Shown here: positions 26,599 to 35,098 of the stretch, piece by piece
Layout of the letters: each line of letters begins with the position of its first letter
Position numbering within the stretch: position 1 is the stretch's first letter
Source of the DNA: Streptomyces sp. NBC_00341
GTDB taxonomy: Bacteria; Actinomycetota; Actinomycetes; Streptomycetales; Streptomycetaceae
Assembly: GCF_041435055.1 (NCBI RefSeq)
Contig: NZ_CP108002.1
Span: 7,502,001 to 7,566,000 of the forward strand
Reading direction: 5' to 3'
Length of the DNA: 64,000 nt
Notes under the pieces: model-generated
Database searches by the model: none
What the model saw: only the letters and a program-made list of their open reading frames with translations
What the model was told of the DNA's origin: nothing
Translations under genes and position numbers: made by a program

Positions 26599-26910
26599 TC
26601 AGGCGGCCCGCGCGGGTCCGGCCCCTTCGACGTCGAAGGTCAGCTCGTCCTCGTAACACCACCACCAGGTCTCGCCCGGCTCGTAGGAGCGGATGAGCGG
26701 GTGCCCGGTGGCGGAGTGGTGCGCGGTGGCGTGCTTGTTGCGCGAGGAGTCGCAGCAGCCGACGTGGCCGCAGGTCGGGCACACGCGCAGGTGCACCCAG
26801 GTGTCACCCTTCGCGACACACTCCGTGCAGGAGTCGGCACTGTCCGGGGCGACCCGCCGCACCTGGTCCAGGTGGGAGCAGAGCGGCGGCGTCGCCTGTG
26901 CGTCCGTCAT
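26599..26910 (-). CDS. UBP-type zinc finger protein
   Basis: A 103-residue protein that is essentially one ZnF-UBP domain. Cys/His ligands run through CSHLDQV, SCTECVAKGDTWVHLRVCPTCGHVGCCDSS, KHATAHHSATGHP and terminal WWWCYEDE. In eukaryotes the fold binds the free C terminus of ubiquitin; bacterial single-domain versions are common in actinobacteria with no assigned role. A strong AAGGAGG precedes the ATG. It is convergent with the nitrate reductase gene and divergent from the alkylation-repair pair. Confidence 0.88.
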   Translation of the reverse strand: MTDAQATPPLCSHLDQVRRVAPDSADSCTECVAKGDTWVHLRVCPTCGHVGCCDSSRNKHATAHHSATGHPLIRSYEPGETWWWCYEDELTFDVEGAGPARAA

Positions 26911-27093
26911 CGTCGGCCTCCTTCTCGTCGCTCCCCGCAGCGGCCCCGTTCCATTCTCGTGCGAAGTGCGGAACGGGGCGAGGGGAGAGCTCGAAGCGGG
27001 GCGGGCGGGAGCGGATCACGGCGGTGCAGGCAGCTCAAGGCTGATGTCGGATTCCCGCCAGCCCTGCCCGGCCGGGTGCCCCATGCTTGAACC

Positions 27094-28581
27094 ATGCACA
27101 CCGACACCGAGCGCTGCGTGCGGGCCGTCCGCTCCAAGGACTCCCGCTTCGACGGGTGGTTCTTCACGGCGGTCCTGACCACCAGGATCTACTGCCGGCC
27201 GAGCTGCCCCGTCGTGCCGCCCAAGGTCGAGAACATGACCTTCTACCCGAGCTCCGCCGCCTGCCAGCAGGCCGGATTCCGGGCCTGCAAGCGGTGCCGG
27301 CCCGACACCAGCCCGGGATCGCCCGAGTGGAACGCCCGCGCCGACTCCGTCGCCCGTGCGATGCGGCTCATCCGGGACGGGGTCGTCGACCGCGAAGGGG
27401 TGACCGGTCTGGCCACCCGGCTCGGCTACTCGGCCCGGCAGATCGAGCGGCAGCTGCTCGCGGAACTGGGAGCGGGGCCGCTGGCCCTGGCCAGGGCGCA
27501 GCGGGCACAGACCGCGCGGGTGCTCATCGAGACCACTGGGCTGCCCATGGCCGAGGTGGCGTTCGCGGCCGGGTTCTCCTCGATCCGCACCTTCAACGAC
27601 ACCGTCCGCGAGGTCTTCGCCCTCGCCCCGGGCGAACTGCGCGGCCGGGCCGCCAAGTCGGCGAAACCTCCGGCCACACCCGGTGTGATAGCGCTGCGGC
27701 TGCCCTACCGCGCCCCGCTCAACCCCAGCAACCTCTTCGGGCACCTCGCCGCGACGGCCGTCCCCGGCGTGGAGGAGTGGCGCGACGGCGCCTACCGCCG
27801 CACCCTCGACCTCCCCTACGGGCACGGCATCGTCGCCCTCACCCCGCACCCCGACCACATCGCCTGCCGGCTCTCGCTCACCGACCCGCGCGATCTCACC
27901 CGGGCCATCAGCCGCTGCCGCTGGCTGCTGGACCTCGACGCCGACCCGGTCGCCGTCGACGAACAGCTGCGCACCGATCCGCTGCTCGCCCCGCTGGTCG
28001 ACGAGGCACCGGGGCGGCGGGTGCCGAGGACCGTCGACGGCGCGGAGTTCGCCGTACGGGCCGTCCTCGGCCAGCAGGTGTCGACCGCCGCGGCCCGTAC
28101 CCACGCGGCCCGGCTGGTCACCGCCCACGGCACGCCCGTCGACGACCCGGAGGGCGGTCTCACCCACCTCTTCCCGGCCCCCGGGGCGCTCGCCGGACTC
28201 GACCCCGGTCAACTGGCCCTGCCGCGCAGCCGCCGCCGGACGCTCACCACACTCGTCGCGGCCCTGGCGGACGGTTCGCTGCGGCTCGGCACCGACACCG
28301 ACTGGGAGAAGGCGCGGGCCGAACTGGGCGCGCTGCCCGGCTTCGGGCCGTGGACGGTCGAGGTCATCGCCATGCGGGCGCTCGGTGATCCGGACGCCTT
28401 CCTGCCGACGGACCTCGGCATCCGGCGGTCCGCGCAGCAGCTCGGCCTCCCCTCGACACCGGCCGCGCTCACCGCCCGTGCGGCGGGCTGGCGCCCCTGG
28501 CGGGCGTACGCGGTCCAGTATCTGTGGACCGTCGACGACCACCCCATCAACCACCTTCCGGCACAGGGAAGTTCATCGTGA
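27094..28581 (+). CDS. alkA: Ada-AlkA fusion: alkylation sensor and 3-methyladenine glycosylase
   Basis: A 495-residue protein joining the Ada N-terminal zinc/methyl-phosphotriester domain (C34, C38, C65, C68), an AraC-type HTH (~85-190, LATRLGYSARQIERQL) and an AlkA glycosylase (~205-485). AlkA elements include VRAVLGQQVSTAAARTHAARL, the helix-hairpin-helix LPGFGPWTVEVIAMRA and the catalytic aspartate in FLPTDLG. It should sense methylation damage, activate transcription and excise alkylated bases. No Shine-Dalgarno sequence precedes the ATG; a CATGCT element at 27082 fits a leaderless transcript. A GTGA overlap couples it to ogt. Confidence 0.92.
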   Translation: MHTDTERCVRAVRSKDSRFDGWFFTAVLTTRIYCRPSCPVVPPKVENMTFYPSSAACQQAGFRACKRCRPDTSPGSPEWNARADSVARAMRLIRDGVVDREGVTGLATRLGYSARQIERQLLAELGAGPLALARAQRAQTARVLIETTGLPMAEVAFAAGFSSIRTFNDTVREVFALAPGELRGRAAKSAKPPATPGVIALRLPYRAPLNPSNLFGHLAATAVPGVEEWRDGAYRRTLDLPYGHGIVALTPHPDHIACRLSLTDPRDLTRAISRCRWLLDLDADPVAVDEQLRTDPLLAPLVDEAPGRRVPRTVDGAEFAVRAVLGQQVSTAAARTHAARLVTAHGTPVDDPEGGLTHLFPAPGALAGLDPGQLALPRSRRRTLTTLVAALADGSLRLGTDTDWEKARAELGALPGFGPWTVEVIAMRALGDPDAFLPTDLGIRRSAQQLGLPSTPAALTARAAGWRPWRAYAVQYLWTVDDHPINHLPAQGSSS

Positions 28582-29108
28582 CCTCAGCACGCACCAGCAC
28601 TGTCGCGGCGGCCCGGCGGCACACCGTGACCGACAGCCCCTACGGCCCGCTGACCCTCGTCGCCACCGACGGGGTCCTGGCCGGCCTCTACATGACCGGT
28701 CAGCGTCACCGTCCGCCCGAGGAGACCTTCGGCACGCCCGATCCCGGCCTCTTCGACGGGACGATCCGGCAGCTGGACGCCTACTTCGCCGGTGAACTGC
28801 GCGAGTTCGACCTTCCGCTGGACCTCGACGGGACCCCGTTCCAGCGCACCGTCTGGGCCGAGCTCCAGCGGATTCCCTACGGCGAGACGCGTTCGTACGG
28901 CGAACTGGCGGAGATCCTCGGCAAGCCCGGGGCCTCGCGCGCGGTGGGGCTGGCCAACGGCAAGAACCCGGTCGGCATCATCGTGCCCTGCCACCGGGTG
29001 ATCGGAGCGTCGGGGAGCCTGACCGGCTACGGCGGCGGGCTCGACCGCAAACAGCGGCTGCTGGCCTTCGAGAACGGTACGCGGGACACCACCCCGGCGC
29101 TCTTCTAG
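28578..29108 (+). CDS. ogt: Methylated-DNA-protein cysteine methyltransferase
   Basis: A 176-residue O6-alkylguanine-DNA alkyltransferase. The acceptor cysteine is C138 in VPCHRVIG, preceded by the DNA-binding RAVGLANGKNP helix. The GTG start overlaps the previous stop by GTGA. It supplies the methyltransferase activity that the upstream Ada-AlkA fusion lacks, so the two genes rebuild a complete adaptive response. Confidence 0.93.
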   Translation: MTSARTSTVAAARRHTVTDSPYGPLTLVATDGVLAGLYMTGQRHRPPEETFGTPDPGLFDGTIRQLDAYFAGELREFDLPLDLDGTPFQRTVWAELQRIPYGETRSYGELAEILGKPGASRAVGLANGKNPVGIIVPCHRVIGASGSLTGYGGGLDRKQRLLAFENGTRDTTPALF

Positions 29109-29117
29109 TGCTCTTCC

Positions 29118-29167
29118 AGGTACGGGTGAGGGCTCCGCGCATGCCCGGAGCCCACACCCGTACCTGC
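29118..29167. terminator. Bidirectional terminator between ogt and gdt1
   Basis: A long inverted repeat: CAGGTACGGGTG, one mismatch, GGGCTCCG (29118-29138), mirrored at 29147-29167 with an 8-nt loop. It lies between convergent genes. Confidence 0.8.
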
Positions 29168-29177
29168 CTCGGCCGGG

Positions 29178-29762
29178 TCAGCCGGTGAAGATCTCGATGA
29201 CCGTCCAGATCGCCAGCCCCAGCATGCACAGGCCACCGACCCGCTGGACCGTCTTGAGGGGTACGCGCTTGGCGATGAACCGCCCGGCGAGCAGCGCCAG
29301 CGCCGATACGGACATCAGGGCCGCCGCGGACCCGATCGCGGTGGACCAGGCGCCGTTGCTCGCGGCCAGGTTGGCCGTCGTGATCTGGGTCAGGTCGCCC
29401 CACTCGCTGATGAACACCGCCATGAACGCGGTCGAGTACACCGGCCAGAAACCGGTCACGGTCTTCGGGGCGTCCTCGTCGTCGTCGTCGCCCCCGCCGG
29501 CCCGCAGGAGCATGAACGCCCCGAACGCGAAGAGCAGCGCCGAGACGAGCTTGACGATCCAGTCGGGCAGCAGCCCGAGCAGGCCACCCGCACCGACCGC
29601 GATGGCGACATGGACGATGAACGCGGACGACGTACCGAACCAGACGTAGAGCGGGCGCATGCGGGTGCCCATGGCCAGCGACGCGAACATCGTCTTGTCG
29701 GGGAGCTCCGCGAGGAAGATCAGCCCGAAAGCGGTGAGGATCGCCAGGGGGTCGAGATGCAT
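29178..29762 (-). CDS. GDT1/TMEM165-family (UPF0016) cation exporter
   Basis: A 194-residue membrane protein with six predicted helices in two inverted halves. The family ExGD-(K/R)-T motif appears as E19-L-P-D-K-T and E120-W-G-D-L-T, the cation-binding pair. An acidic cytoplasmic loop (GGGDDDDEDAPK) separates the halves. Relatives export Mn2+ or exchange Ca2+/Mn2+ for protons. The ATG at 29762 is favoured because hydrophobic sequence starts there; an in-frame extension to 29858 is polar and unlike the family. I could not identify a yybP-ykoY manganese riboswitch upstream. Confidence 0.88.
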   Translation of the reverse strand: MHLDPLAILTAFGLIFLAELPDKTMFASLAMGTRMRPLYVWFGTSSAFIVHVAIAVGAGGLLGLLPDWIVKLVSALLFAFGAFMLLRAGGGDDDDEDAPKTVTGFWPVYSTAFMAVFISEWGDLTQITTANLAASNGAWSTAIGSAAALMSVSALALLAGRFIAKRVPLKTVQRVGGLCMLGLAIWTVIEIFTG

Positions 29763-30001
29763 TCCGGGTGGCTTTCTGTAAGAGCCGGGCCCCGGATCTT
29801 CCGCGAAGTGCCACTCGGGCTTTTCGGAGGACCACTCGGCCCGGCATGACGGCACCACCCGCGGGATGCGGGTGTGTCATACCTGACCGAAGGTCTCGCC
29901 CGTCCGTGACCATCCACGGACCCGGCCACCGGGAACCCGGAGGTTCCAGTGTGTCGACGACCGGTTTGCGGGGCTACTCCCCTTCGCAGCCCTCCACATT
30001 A

Positions 30002-30019
30002 CCCCACCCGGCGGTGGGG
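30002..30019. terminator. Short hairpin after the NUDIX gene
   Basis: CCCCACC-cggc-GGTGGGG is a perfect 7-bp stem with a 4-nt loop, starting five bases beyond the NUDIX stop codon. Confidence 0.5.
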
Positions 30020-30023
30020 GAGA

Positions 30024-30524
30024 TCACCTGTTCGAGCCGGCGGGCAGTCCGTCCTCCAGCTCCGCCGCGCCCGCGCCCGAATCCAGCACCTCCAGCGCCG
30101 CCCGCACCCGCAGCCCGAGTCCGGCGGGCAGATGGCTGCCGAGTTCCGCCCGGTCGACCAGCTTCCACGACAGCAGTTCTTCCTCCTGAATGCGCACCGC
30201 CGCCAGCTGCCGCTCGTCGAGCACGCCGCCGTCGTATACGTAGGCGACGATCGGCGGGCGCGCGGTGCCGCGCGCCCAGTCGACCGCGAGCAGCCGGCCC
30301 GGCTCCAGATCGAGGCCGATCTCCTCGGCCGACTCGCGCCGGGCCGCCTGCCGGGGCGTCTCGCCGTCGGCCGACTCGATCGTGCCGCCCGGCAGGGTCC
30401 AGCCGTCCCGGTAGTTCGGCTCGACGAGCAGCAGTCGGCCCTCCGCGTCACGGAAGACGCAGGCGGCGCCCGCGAGCACCTTGGGGAGTCCGTCGATATA
30501 CGTGGCGTAGTCATCGGTGGTCAC
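30024..30524 (-). CDS. NUDIX hydrolase
   Basis: A 166-residue NUDIX-fold pyrophosphohydrolase. The box begins PGGTIES and ends with R63-E64-S-A-E67-E68-I-G70-L, with a small insertion in the first loop. The start is GTG at 30524. The substrate (oxidised nucleotide, ADP-sugar or other) is not evident. It is divergent from glycerate kinase. Confidence 0.88.
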   Translation of the reverse strand: MTTDDYATYIDGLPKVLAGAACVFRDAEGRLLLVEPNYRDGWTLPGGTIESADGETPRQAARRESAEEIGLDLEPGRLLAVDWARGTARPPIVAYVYDGGVLDERQLAAVRIQEEELLSWKLVDRAELGSHLPAGLGLRVRAALEVLDSGAGAAELEDGLPAGSNR

Positions 30525-30645
30525 ACGAGCAGCCTAGGGTCTTTCCGGCGCGGGTCCAGGGCACGGACACCCATGGGCATGGAGCGGGTGATCCGGATAG
30601 GGTCGGGGCGGCGCGACTGCCTGTTCGAAAGCAAAGGGATTCAAG

Positions 30646-31779
30646 GTGACGGACGGAGCAGTGATGGAGACCGCACGCGTACTCGTCGCGGCGGACAAGT
30701 TCAAGGGCTCGCTCACGGCTGTACAGGTCGCGGAGCGGGTGACGGCCGGGCTGCGGCGCATCGCGCCCGAGGTGCCCGTCGAGACCCTGCCCGTGGCCGA
30801 CGGCGGCGACGGCACGGTGGCCGCCGCGGTGGCCGCAGGGTTCGAGCGCCGCGAGGCGCGCGTGACCGGGCCGCTCGGTGACCCGGTGACGGCGGCGTAC
30901 GCCCTGCGCGACACCACGGCTGTGGTGGAGATGGCCGAGGCCTCGGGCCTCCAGCACCTTCCCGAGGGGGTGTTCGCCCCGCTCACCGCGACCACGTACG
31001 GCTCCGGCGAACTGCTGCTCGCCGCGCTCGAAGCGGGCGCGCGGACCATCGTGTTCGGGGTCGGCGGCAGTGCGACCACGGACGGCGGCGCGGGCATGCT
31101 GGCCGCGCTCGGCGCACGGTTCCTGGACGCGGACGGCAAGCCCGTGGGTCCGGGCGGCGGCGGGCTCGCCGGCCTAGCCTCGGCCGATCTCGCCGGGCTC
31201 GACCCACGGCTCACCGGGGTCGACCTGATCCTCGCGAGCGACGTGGACAACCCGCTGACCGGGCCGAAGGGCGCCCCCGAGGTGTACGGGCGCCAGAAGG
31301 GCGCGACCGAGGAGGACATCGCGGTCCTCGACGCGGCGCTCACCCACTACGCGTCCGTGCTGGGACCGGACCACGCCCGGCTGCCCGGCGCGGGTGCGGC
31401 CGGCGGTATCGGGTACGGGGCGCTGGTCGCCCTCGGCGCGCGGTTCCGGCCCGGGATCGAGGTGATGCTCGACGTTCTCGGCTTCGCCCCCGCGCTGGCC
31501 CGTGCCACGCTGGTCATCACGGGTGAGGGCTCGCTCGACGAGCAGACCCTGCACGGCAAGGCCCCGGCGGGGGTCGCCGCGGCGGCCCGCGCGGCGGGTA
31601 TCGAGGTCGTCGCGGTCTGCGGGCGTCTCGCGCTGCCCCCGGAGGCGCTCGGCCGGGCCGGGATCCGGCGCGCGTACGCGCTCACCGAGCTGGAGCCGGA
31701 TCCGGCGGTGTGCATGGCGGAGGCGGGGCCGCTGCTGGAGCGGGCGGCGGAGAACATCGCCCGGGATTTCCTGCGCTGA
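30646..31779 (+). CDS. glxK: Glycerate kinase
   Basis: A 377-residue GlxK/GarK-family kinase phosphorylating glycerate with ATP. Signatures are VLVAADKFKGSLTAVQVAERV at the N terminus, PVADGGDGTV, GVGGSATTDGGAGMLAALGARF and TGEGSLDEQTLHGKAP. The GTG at 30646 has AAAGGGAT upstream; an ATG at 30664 with its own GGAG is an equally good start. It feeds glycerate from glyoxylate, tartronate or glucarate catabolism into glycolysis. It stands alone. Confidence 0.92.
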   Translation: MTDGAVMETARVLVAADKFKGSLTAVQVAERVTAGLRRIAPEVPVETLPVADGGDGTVAAAVAAGFERREARVTGPLGDPVTAAYALRDTTAVVEMAEASGLQHLPEGVFAPLTATTYGSGELLLAALEAGARTIVFGVGGSATTDGGAGMLAALGARFLDADGKPVGPGGGGLAGLASADLAGLDPRLTGVDLILASDVDNPLTGPKGAPEVYGRQKGATEEDIAVLDAALTHYASVLGPDHARLPGAGAAGGIGYGALVALGARFRPGIEVMLDVLGFAPALARATLVITGEGSLDEQTLHGKAPAGVAAAARAAGIEVVAVCGRLALPPEALGRAGIRRAYALTELEPDPAVCMAEAGPLLERAAENIARDFLR

Positions 31780-31829
31780 CCCGCTGGGAGGGCCATGCCG
31801 ACCCTCCCGCAGCATCCTCGCAACGGCGG

Positions 31830-31876
31830 GGCCGGCCGCCGGACGGACGTCTCACGTGTCCGTCCGGCGGCCGGCC
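31830..31876. terminator. Strong bidirectional terminator
   Basis: A perfect 19-bp inverted repeat (31830-31848 and 31858-31876, starting GGCCGGCCGCCGG) with a 9-nt loop sits between the convergent glycerate kinase and GH87 genes. Confidence 0.85.
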
Positions 31877-31885
31877 TGTTACGGG

Positions 31886-34279
31886 TCAGTCGGTGGTGGT
31901 GTAGGCCTCCAGTTCGGAGAGCTGCGCCGCCGGCCACCCGGTGTTGCCGGTGAACGTCAGCCGCAGATACCGGGCCGACGTGCCGGGCAGGGTGACGGTC
32001 GCCTTGTTTCCGCTCGACGGGTCGAAGGTGTAACCCGCAGAGCCCTTCAGCGAGTTGAACGTGTTGTTGTCGGTGCTGCCGGACACGCCCAGGGTCTGCG
32101 TACGGGTGGCCCAGGCCGCTGCCGGCGGCAGCTTCAGGACCAGTCGCTTGACCGCCTTGGCCGCGCCCAGATCGACCGTGATGGTCTGCGGGAAGGCGTT
32201 GTTGGTGCTCTCCCAGTAGGTGTTCGCGTCACCGTCCACGGCCCTGGACGCGCCGTACACATCCGCGTGGCCGGACTCGGTCACGCTGTGGCCCCGGGCG
32301 AGGTTGCCCGTCTCTGCGGGCGGGTCGGTGGGCGGATCGGTCGGGTCGGTGGGGTCGGTCGGGTCGGTCGGCGGGTCCGTGGGATCCGTCGGGCCGGTGC
32401 CGCCCTGCGGCACACCGCCGTTGGTCCACACCGGGGCCGGCCAGTTGCCGGTGCAGGCAGGCGGGTCGGAGTACCAGCCGGAGTTGCCGGCGCCCCGGGT
32501 GATCTGGAAGCCGCTGCCGACGCAGTTGTGGATCGGGTTGGACTGCGCGATGTGGGTGGCCACCACGTTGGTGAAGGTGGCCGTGCCCGGCGACTGGATC
32601 TGGAGCGCGTAGGTACCGGCGCCGTCGATCTTGATGTTGTTGAAGTGCAGCCCGTTGGTCGCGCCCTCGATGAGGTGGATCGCGGCGTAGGAGCTGTCGA
32701 GTATCTCCGTGTCGGAGATGTTGACGGTGGCGTTGATGGGCTCGTTGAGCCCGCTGAACCAGATCGCGCCGACGCCGAACTGCCAGTTGTAGTCGTTGTT
32801 GCCGGTCCGGATCAGGGTGTTGCGGGCCGCTGTGGTGGTGCCTGAGACAGCGGTTCCCTGACCGGAGTTGACCCCTGGATAGCGGTTGGCGATGTGCAGG
32901 CCGCCGCCGTTGGTGATGGTGTCCGACATGACGTTGTCGGAGATCGTGATGTCCTTGCCGCCGTACGTCACGATGTTGTTGGCGAGGATCGGCAGGACCA
33001 CGGTGTTGAACGTGAACTTGTTCTTCACGTTCGGGACGTTCTCCGCCCACATCGCCAGTCCGTCGTCGCCGGAGTTGCGGACGAAGGTGTTGGTGACGGT
33101 GGAGTTGGTGACGCCGTAGTGGAAGTTCACGCCGTCGGCGGTCTGGTCCAGGATGCGGCTGTTCTTGATGGTGAGGTTGTCCATCGGACCGTCCATCCAG
33201 GCGCCGCACTTGGTGTGCTGCATCCAGATGTTGTCGACGGTGGAATTCGACAGGGCACCGCCGATGGCGTTGACCTGGTCGTCGTCCACCCGCTCCTGGA
33301 TGTCACCGATGATGGCGAAGTCCTTGAGCGTGACGTTGCTGCTGCCGCCGTCCCTGGCGTACTTCCCGTAGACGCCGACGGCCTTGCTCCGGTTGACGGG
33401 ATCGCGTCCCGTCAGCACGGAGTACCAGGGACCGGCGCCGCGCAGCGTCACCTTGTCCACGACGATGTGGTCGCGGACCTGGAAGGTGCCCTGCGGGATG
33501 TAGACCTCCTTGCCCTGCGCCTTCCCCGCGTCCACGGCCGCCTGGATCTTGGCGGTCGAGTCCGCCGCCCCGGTCGGGTCGGCGCCGAAGTCGGAGACGA
33601 CGTCGAGTGCGCCGGAGGGCTTGGCGGTCGGTGCGGCCACCTGCTCGAAGTCCGCCAGGTCGATGGTGAACGACGGTGACGCGGAGGTGGAGGAGACCTG
33701 CAGCCGGACCTTCGTACCGGCGGCGAGGGTCGACCCGAACATCGTCCGGGCCTCGTCGTAGAAGTGGTGCGGGTTGGTGTCGCCCGGGTTGTTGTTGAAG
33801 GGATAACCGCCGTAGTACCAGCCGTACTTGGAGGTGACGGGCACCGACTTCGGTGATGCGCCGTTCACCAGCACGTTGATCGAGGCGTCCCGGCCCGATC
33901 CGGCGGCGCTGTCCGGCAGCGAGTAGCGGAAGGACATCGCGTTGGCGGGTGCGGTGAGCGTGAACTCCACGTACTCACCGACCGCGTCCAGCGTCACGGC
34001 CTGCCGGCCGGAGGCCTCTGAGGGCAGCGTGCCGTACAGCCGGTTCGGGCCGATCAGCGTGCCGTTGGTGGCCGCGTACTCGGCTTCCTGCTCCTTGAAC
34101 GGAACGGTCGCGCCGCGACCGGGAACCGCGACGGGGGAGGGGGCGGGGACCCCCGCCGCCTGGGCGGCCGGAGCGCTGGACAGGACCACGGCGGCAGCGG
34201 TGCCGACCGCGGCGAGTGCCAGCGAGAGAGAGGCGGATATGGAGCGTCTGAGCAACTGGCGTCTGGGAGTCGAGGTCAC
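31886..34279 (-). CDS. Secreted GH87 alpha-1,3-glucanase (mycodextranase-like)
   Basis: A 797-residue exported enzyme predicted to cleave alpha-1,3-glucan of fungal walls or nigeran. Order: signal peptide with RRQLLRR and AQA cleavage (~1-41), CBM35/CBM6-like domain (~50-215), right-handed beta-helix catalytic domain (~228-600), a linker of TDPTDPP-type repeats, and an F5/8-type C (CBM32-like) discoidin domain (~655-797). D382 (QTADGVNF) and the D405-D406 pair (SGDDGLAMW) reproduce the 23-residue spacing of the three catalytic aspartates known for GH87. The start is GTG at 34279 with AAGGAC upstream. Its promoter region shares a motif with that of the GH16 operon. Confidence 0.85.
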   Translation of the reverse strand: MTSTPRRQLLRRSISASLSLALAAVGTAAAVVLSSAPAAQAAGVPAPSPVAVPGRGATVPFKEQEAEYAATNGTLIGPNRLYGTLPSEASGRQAVTLDAVGEYVEFTLTAPANAMSFRYSLPDSAAGSGRDASINVLVNGASPKSVPVTSKYGWYYGGYPFNNNPGDTNPHHFYDEARTMFGSTLAAGTKVRLQVSSTSASPSFTIDLADFEQVAAPTAKPSGALDVVSDFGADPTGAADSTAKIQAAVDAGKAQGKEVYIPQGTFQVRDHIVVDKVTLRGAGPWYSVLTGRDPVNRSKAVGVYGKYARDGGSSNVTLKDFAIIGDIQERVDDDQVNAIGGALSNSTVDNIWMQHTKCGAWMDGPMDNLTIKNSRILDQTADGVNFHYGVTNSTVTNTFVRNSGDDGLAMWAENVPNVKNKFTFNTVVLPILANNIVTYGGKDITISDNVMSDTITNGGGLHIANRYPGVNSGQGTAVSGTTTAARNTLIRTGNNDYNWQFGVGAIWFSGLNEPINATVNISDTEILDSSYAAIHLIEGATNGLHFNNIKIDGAGTYALQIQSPGTATFTNVVATHIAQSNPIHNCVGSGFQITRGAGNSGWYSDPPACTGNWPAPVWTNGGVPQGGTGPTDPTDPPTDPTDPTDPTDPPTDPPAETGNLARGHSVTESGHADVYGASRAVDGDANTYWESTNNAFPQTITVDLGAAKAVKRLVLKLPPAAAWATRTQTLGVSGSTDNNTFNSLKGSAGYTFDPSSGNKATVTLPGTSARYLRLTFTGNTGWPAAQLSELEAYTTTD

Positions 34280-34380
34280 TTATCAGTCGTCCTTGCGGCT
34301 CGTGGGGGCACTTCGGACGCCCCACAGGCTAGGAGTGATGCCGCAAGGAAGTCCATGCCGATGCGCAAAATTCTGCTTGT

Positions 34381-34411
34381 GCTACTTAATTTTGTGACTC
34401 AAACCTGTGAA
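34381..34411 (-). promoter_or_regulatory. GH87 promoter region with motif shared with GH16
   Basis: On the minus strand TTCACA (34406-34411) is followed by TTTGAGTCAC and then AATTAAGTAGC (34381-34391). The 11-mer is identical to 4162-4172 upstream of GH16, and TTCAC and TCAC elements occur in the same order there. It probably contains the -10 and an operator. Confidence 0.5.
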
Positions 34412-34506
34412 TAGGGTGCGACATGCGGTACTTGGTCGCCTGCGGTGAGGGAGAACGTGAGGCCCAGGCGTGGGCTGCCCAGGTGGCTCACGGGTCGTGG
34501 CTCCTG

Positions 34507-34521
34507 TGCAAAAGATTTGCA
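34507..34521. promoter_or_regulatory. Palindrome between GH87 and the membrane operon
   Basis: TGCAAA-AGA-TTTGCA is a perfect inverted repeat in the 396-bp AT-richer gap between divergent transcription units. It lies about 155 bp before the start at 34676. The rest of the gap contains no gene that I can support. Confidence 0.45.
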
Positions 34522-34675
34522 TCCATGCGTAAAAAGTGGCAGGCGTGGGTCGCGGCGGACCGGAGACCTTCCGGTAGCGCAATCACCCGAACGAGGGACC
34601 GCGATGTTCCCCGGGTATCACTAGCATCTGAGGCAGGACGCCCATGGGCGTACAGCCGGGCGGGGGAGTCGGTTC

Positions 34676-35098
34676 ATGCGGGTACCGGAGTCCGTGGTGT
34701 ACGGATTGGTGCTGGGCCTTGTGGTCCTGTCACCGCTCATCGGCTTCGGCCGGGCCAAGTGGCTGGCGGTGCTGAGCCTGTTGAACATCGGGGAGTACCG
34801 GGTGCTCGTGGCGAGTGACCCGTTCACGCTGGTGGTGGCGGTCACCGCACTGCTCGGAGCGATGCTGCTGCTCGCGGAGATGACCGCGCCGAGGCGGCTG
34901 TCGGGGACCCTGTGGATGGTCGGCGGGCTGCTGGTCGCGCTGGCCGCCGCCCGGCAGTCGGAGACCGCCGCGCTGATCGTGCACGCGAGACCCTGGGTGG
35001 CGATCTCGACGCTGGTGGCGGTGGCCGTACTGGCGCTCCGCGCGCGGCGGGCGAGACTGATCGCGCACGATCCGTCCGAGGGCCTGCGGGGCATGTGA
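34676..35098 (+). CDS. Small multi-pass membrane protein, unknown function
   Basis: A 140-residue protein with about four hydrophobic helices (roughly 8-25, 30-45, 52-68, 78-92) and a further segment near 105-120, ending in a basic tail (RARRARLIA). I do not recognise the family. It is the first of three overlapping genes; its TGA overlaps the next ATG as TGATG, so the products are probably made together. Confidence 0.7.
   Translation: MRVPESVVYGLVLGLVVLSPLIGFGRAKWLAVLSLLNIGEYRVLVASDPFTLVVAVTALLGAMLLLAEMTAPRRLSGTLWMVGGLLVALAAARQSETAALIVHARPWVAISTLVAVAVLALRARRARLIAHDPSEGLRGM

Noticed and set aside
29763..29960. yybP-ykoY manganese riboswitch upstream of the GDT1-type exporter
   Set aside because: Family context made me look, but I could not find the conserved loop sequences on the minus strand.
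32310..32400. CRISPR-like short repeats (GTCGGT-type units)
   Set aside because: They are the coding DNA of a TDPTDPP linker inside the GH87 gene, with no spacers.
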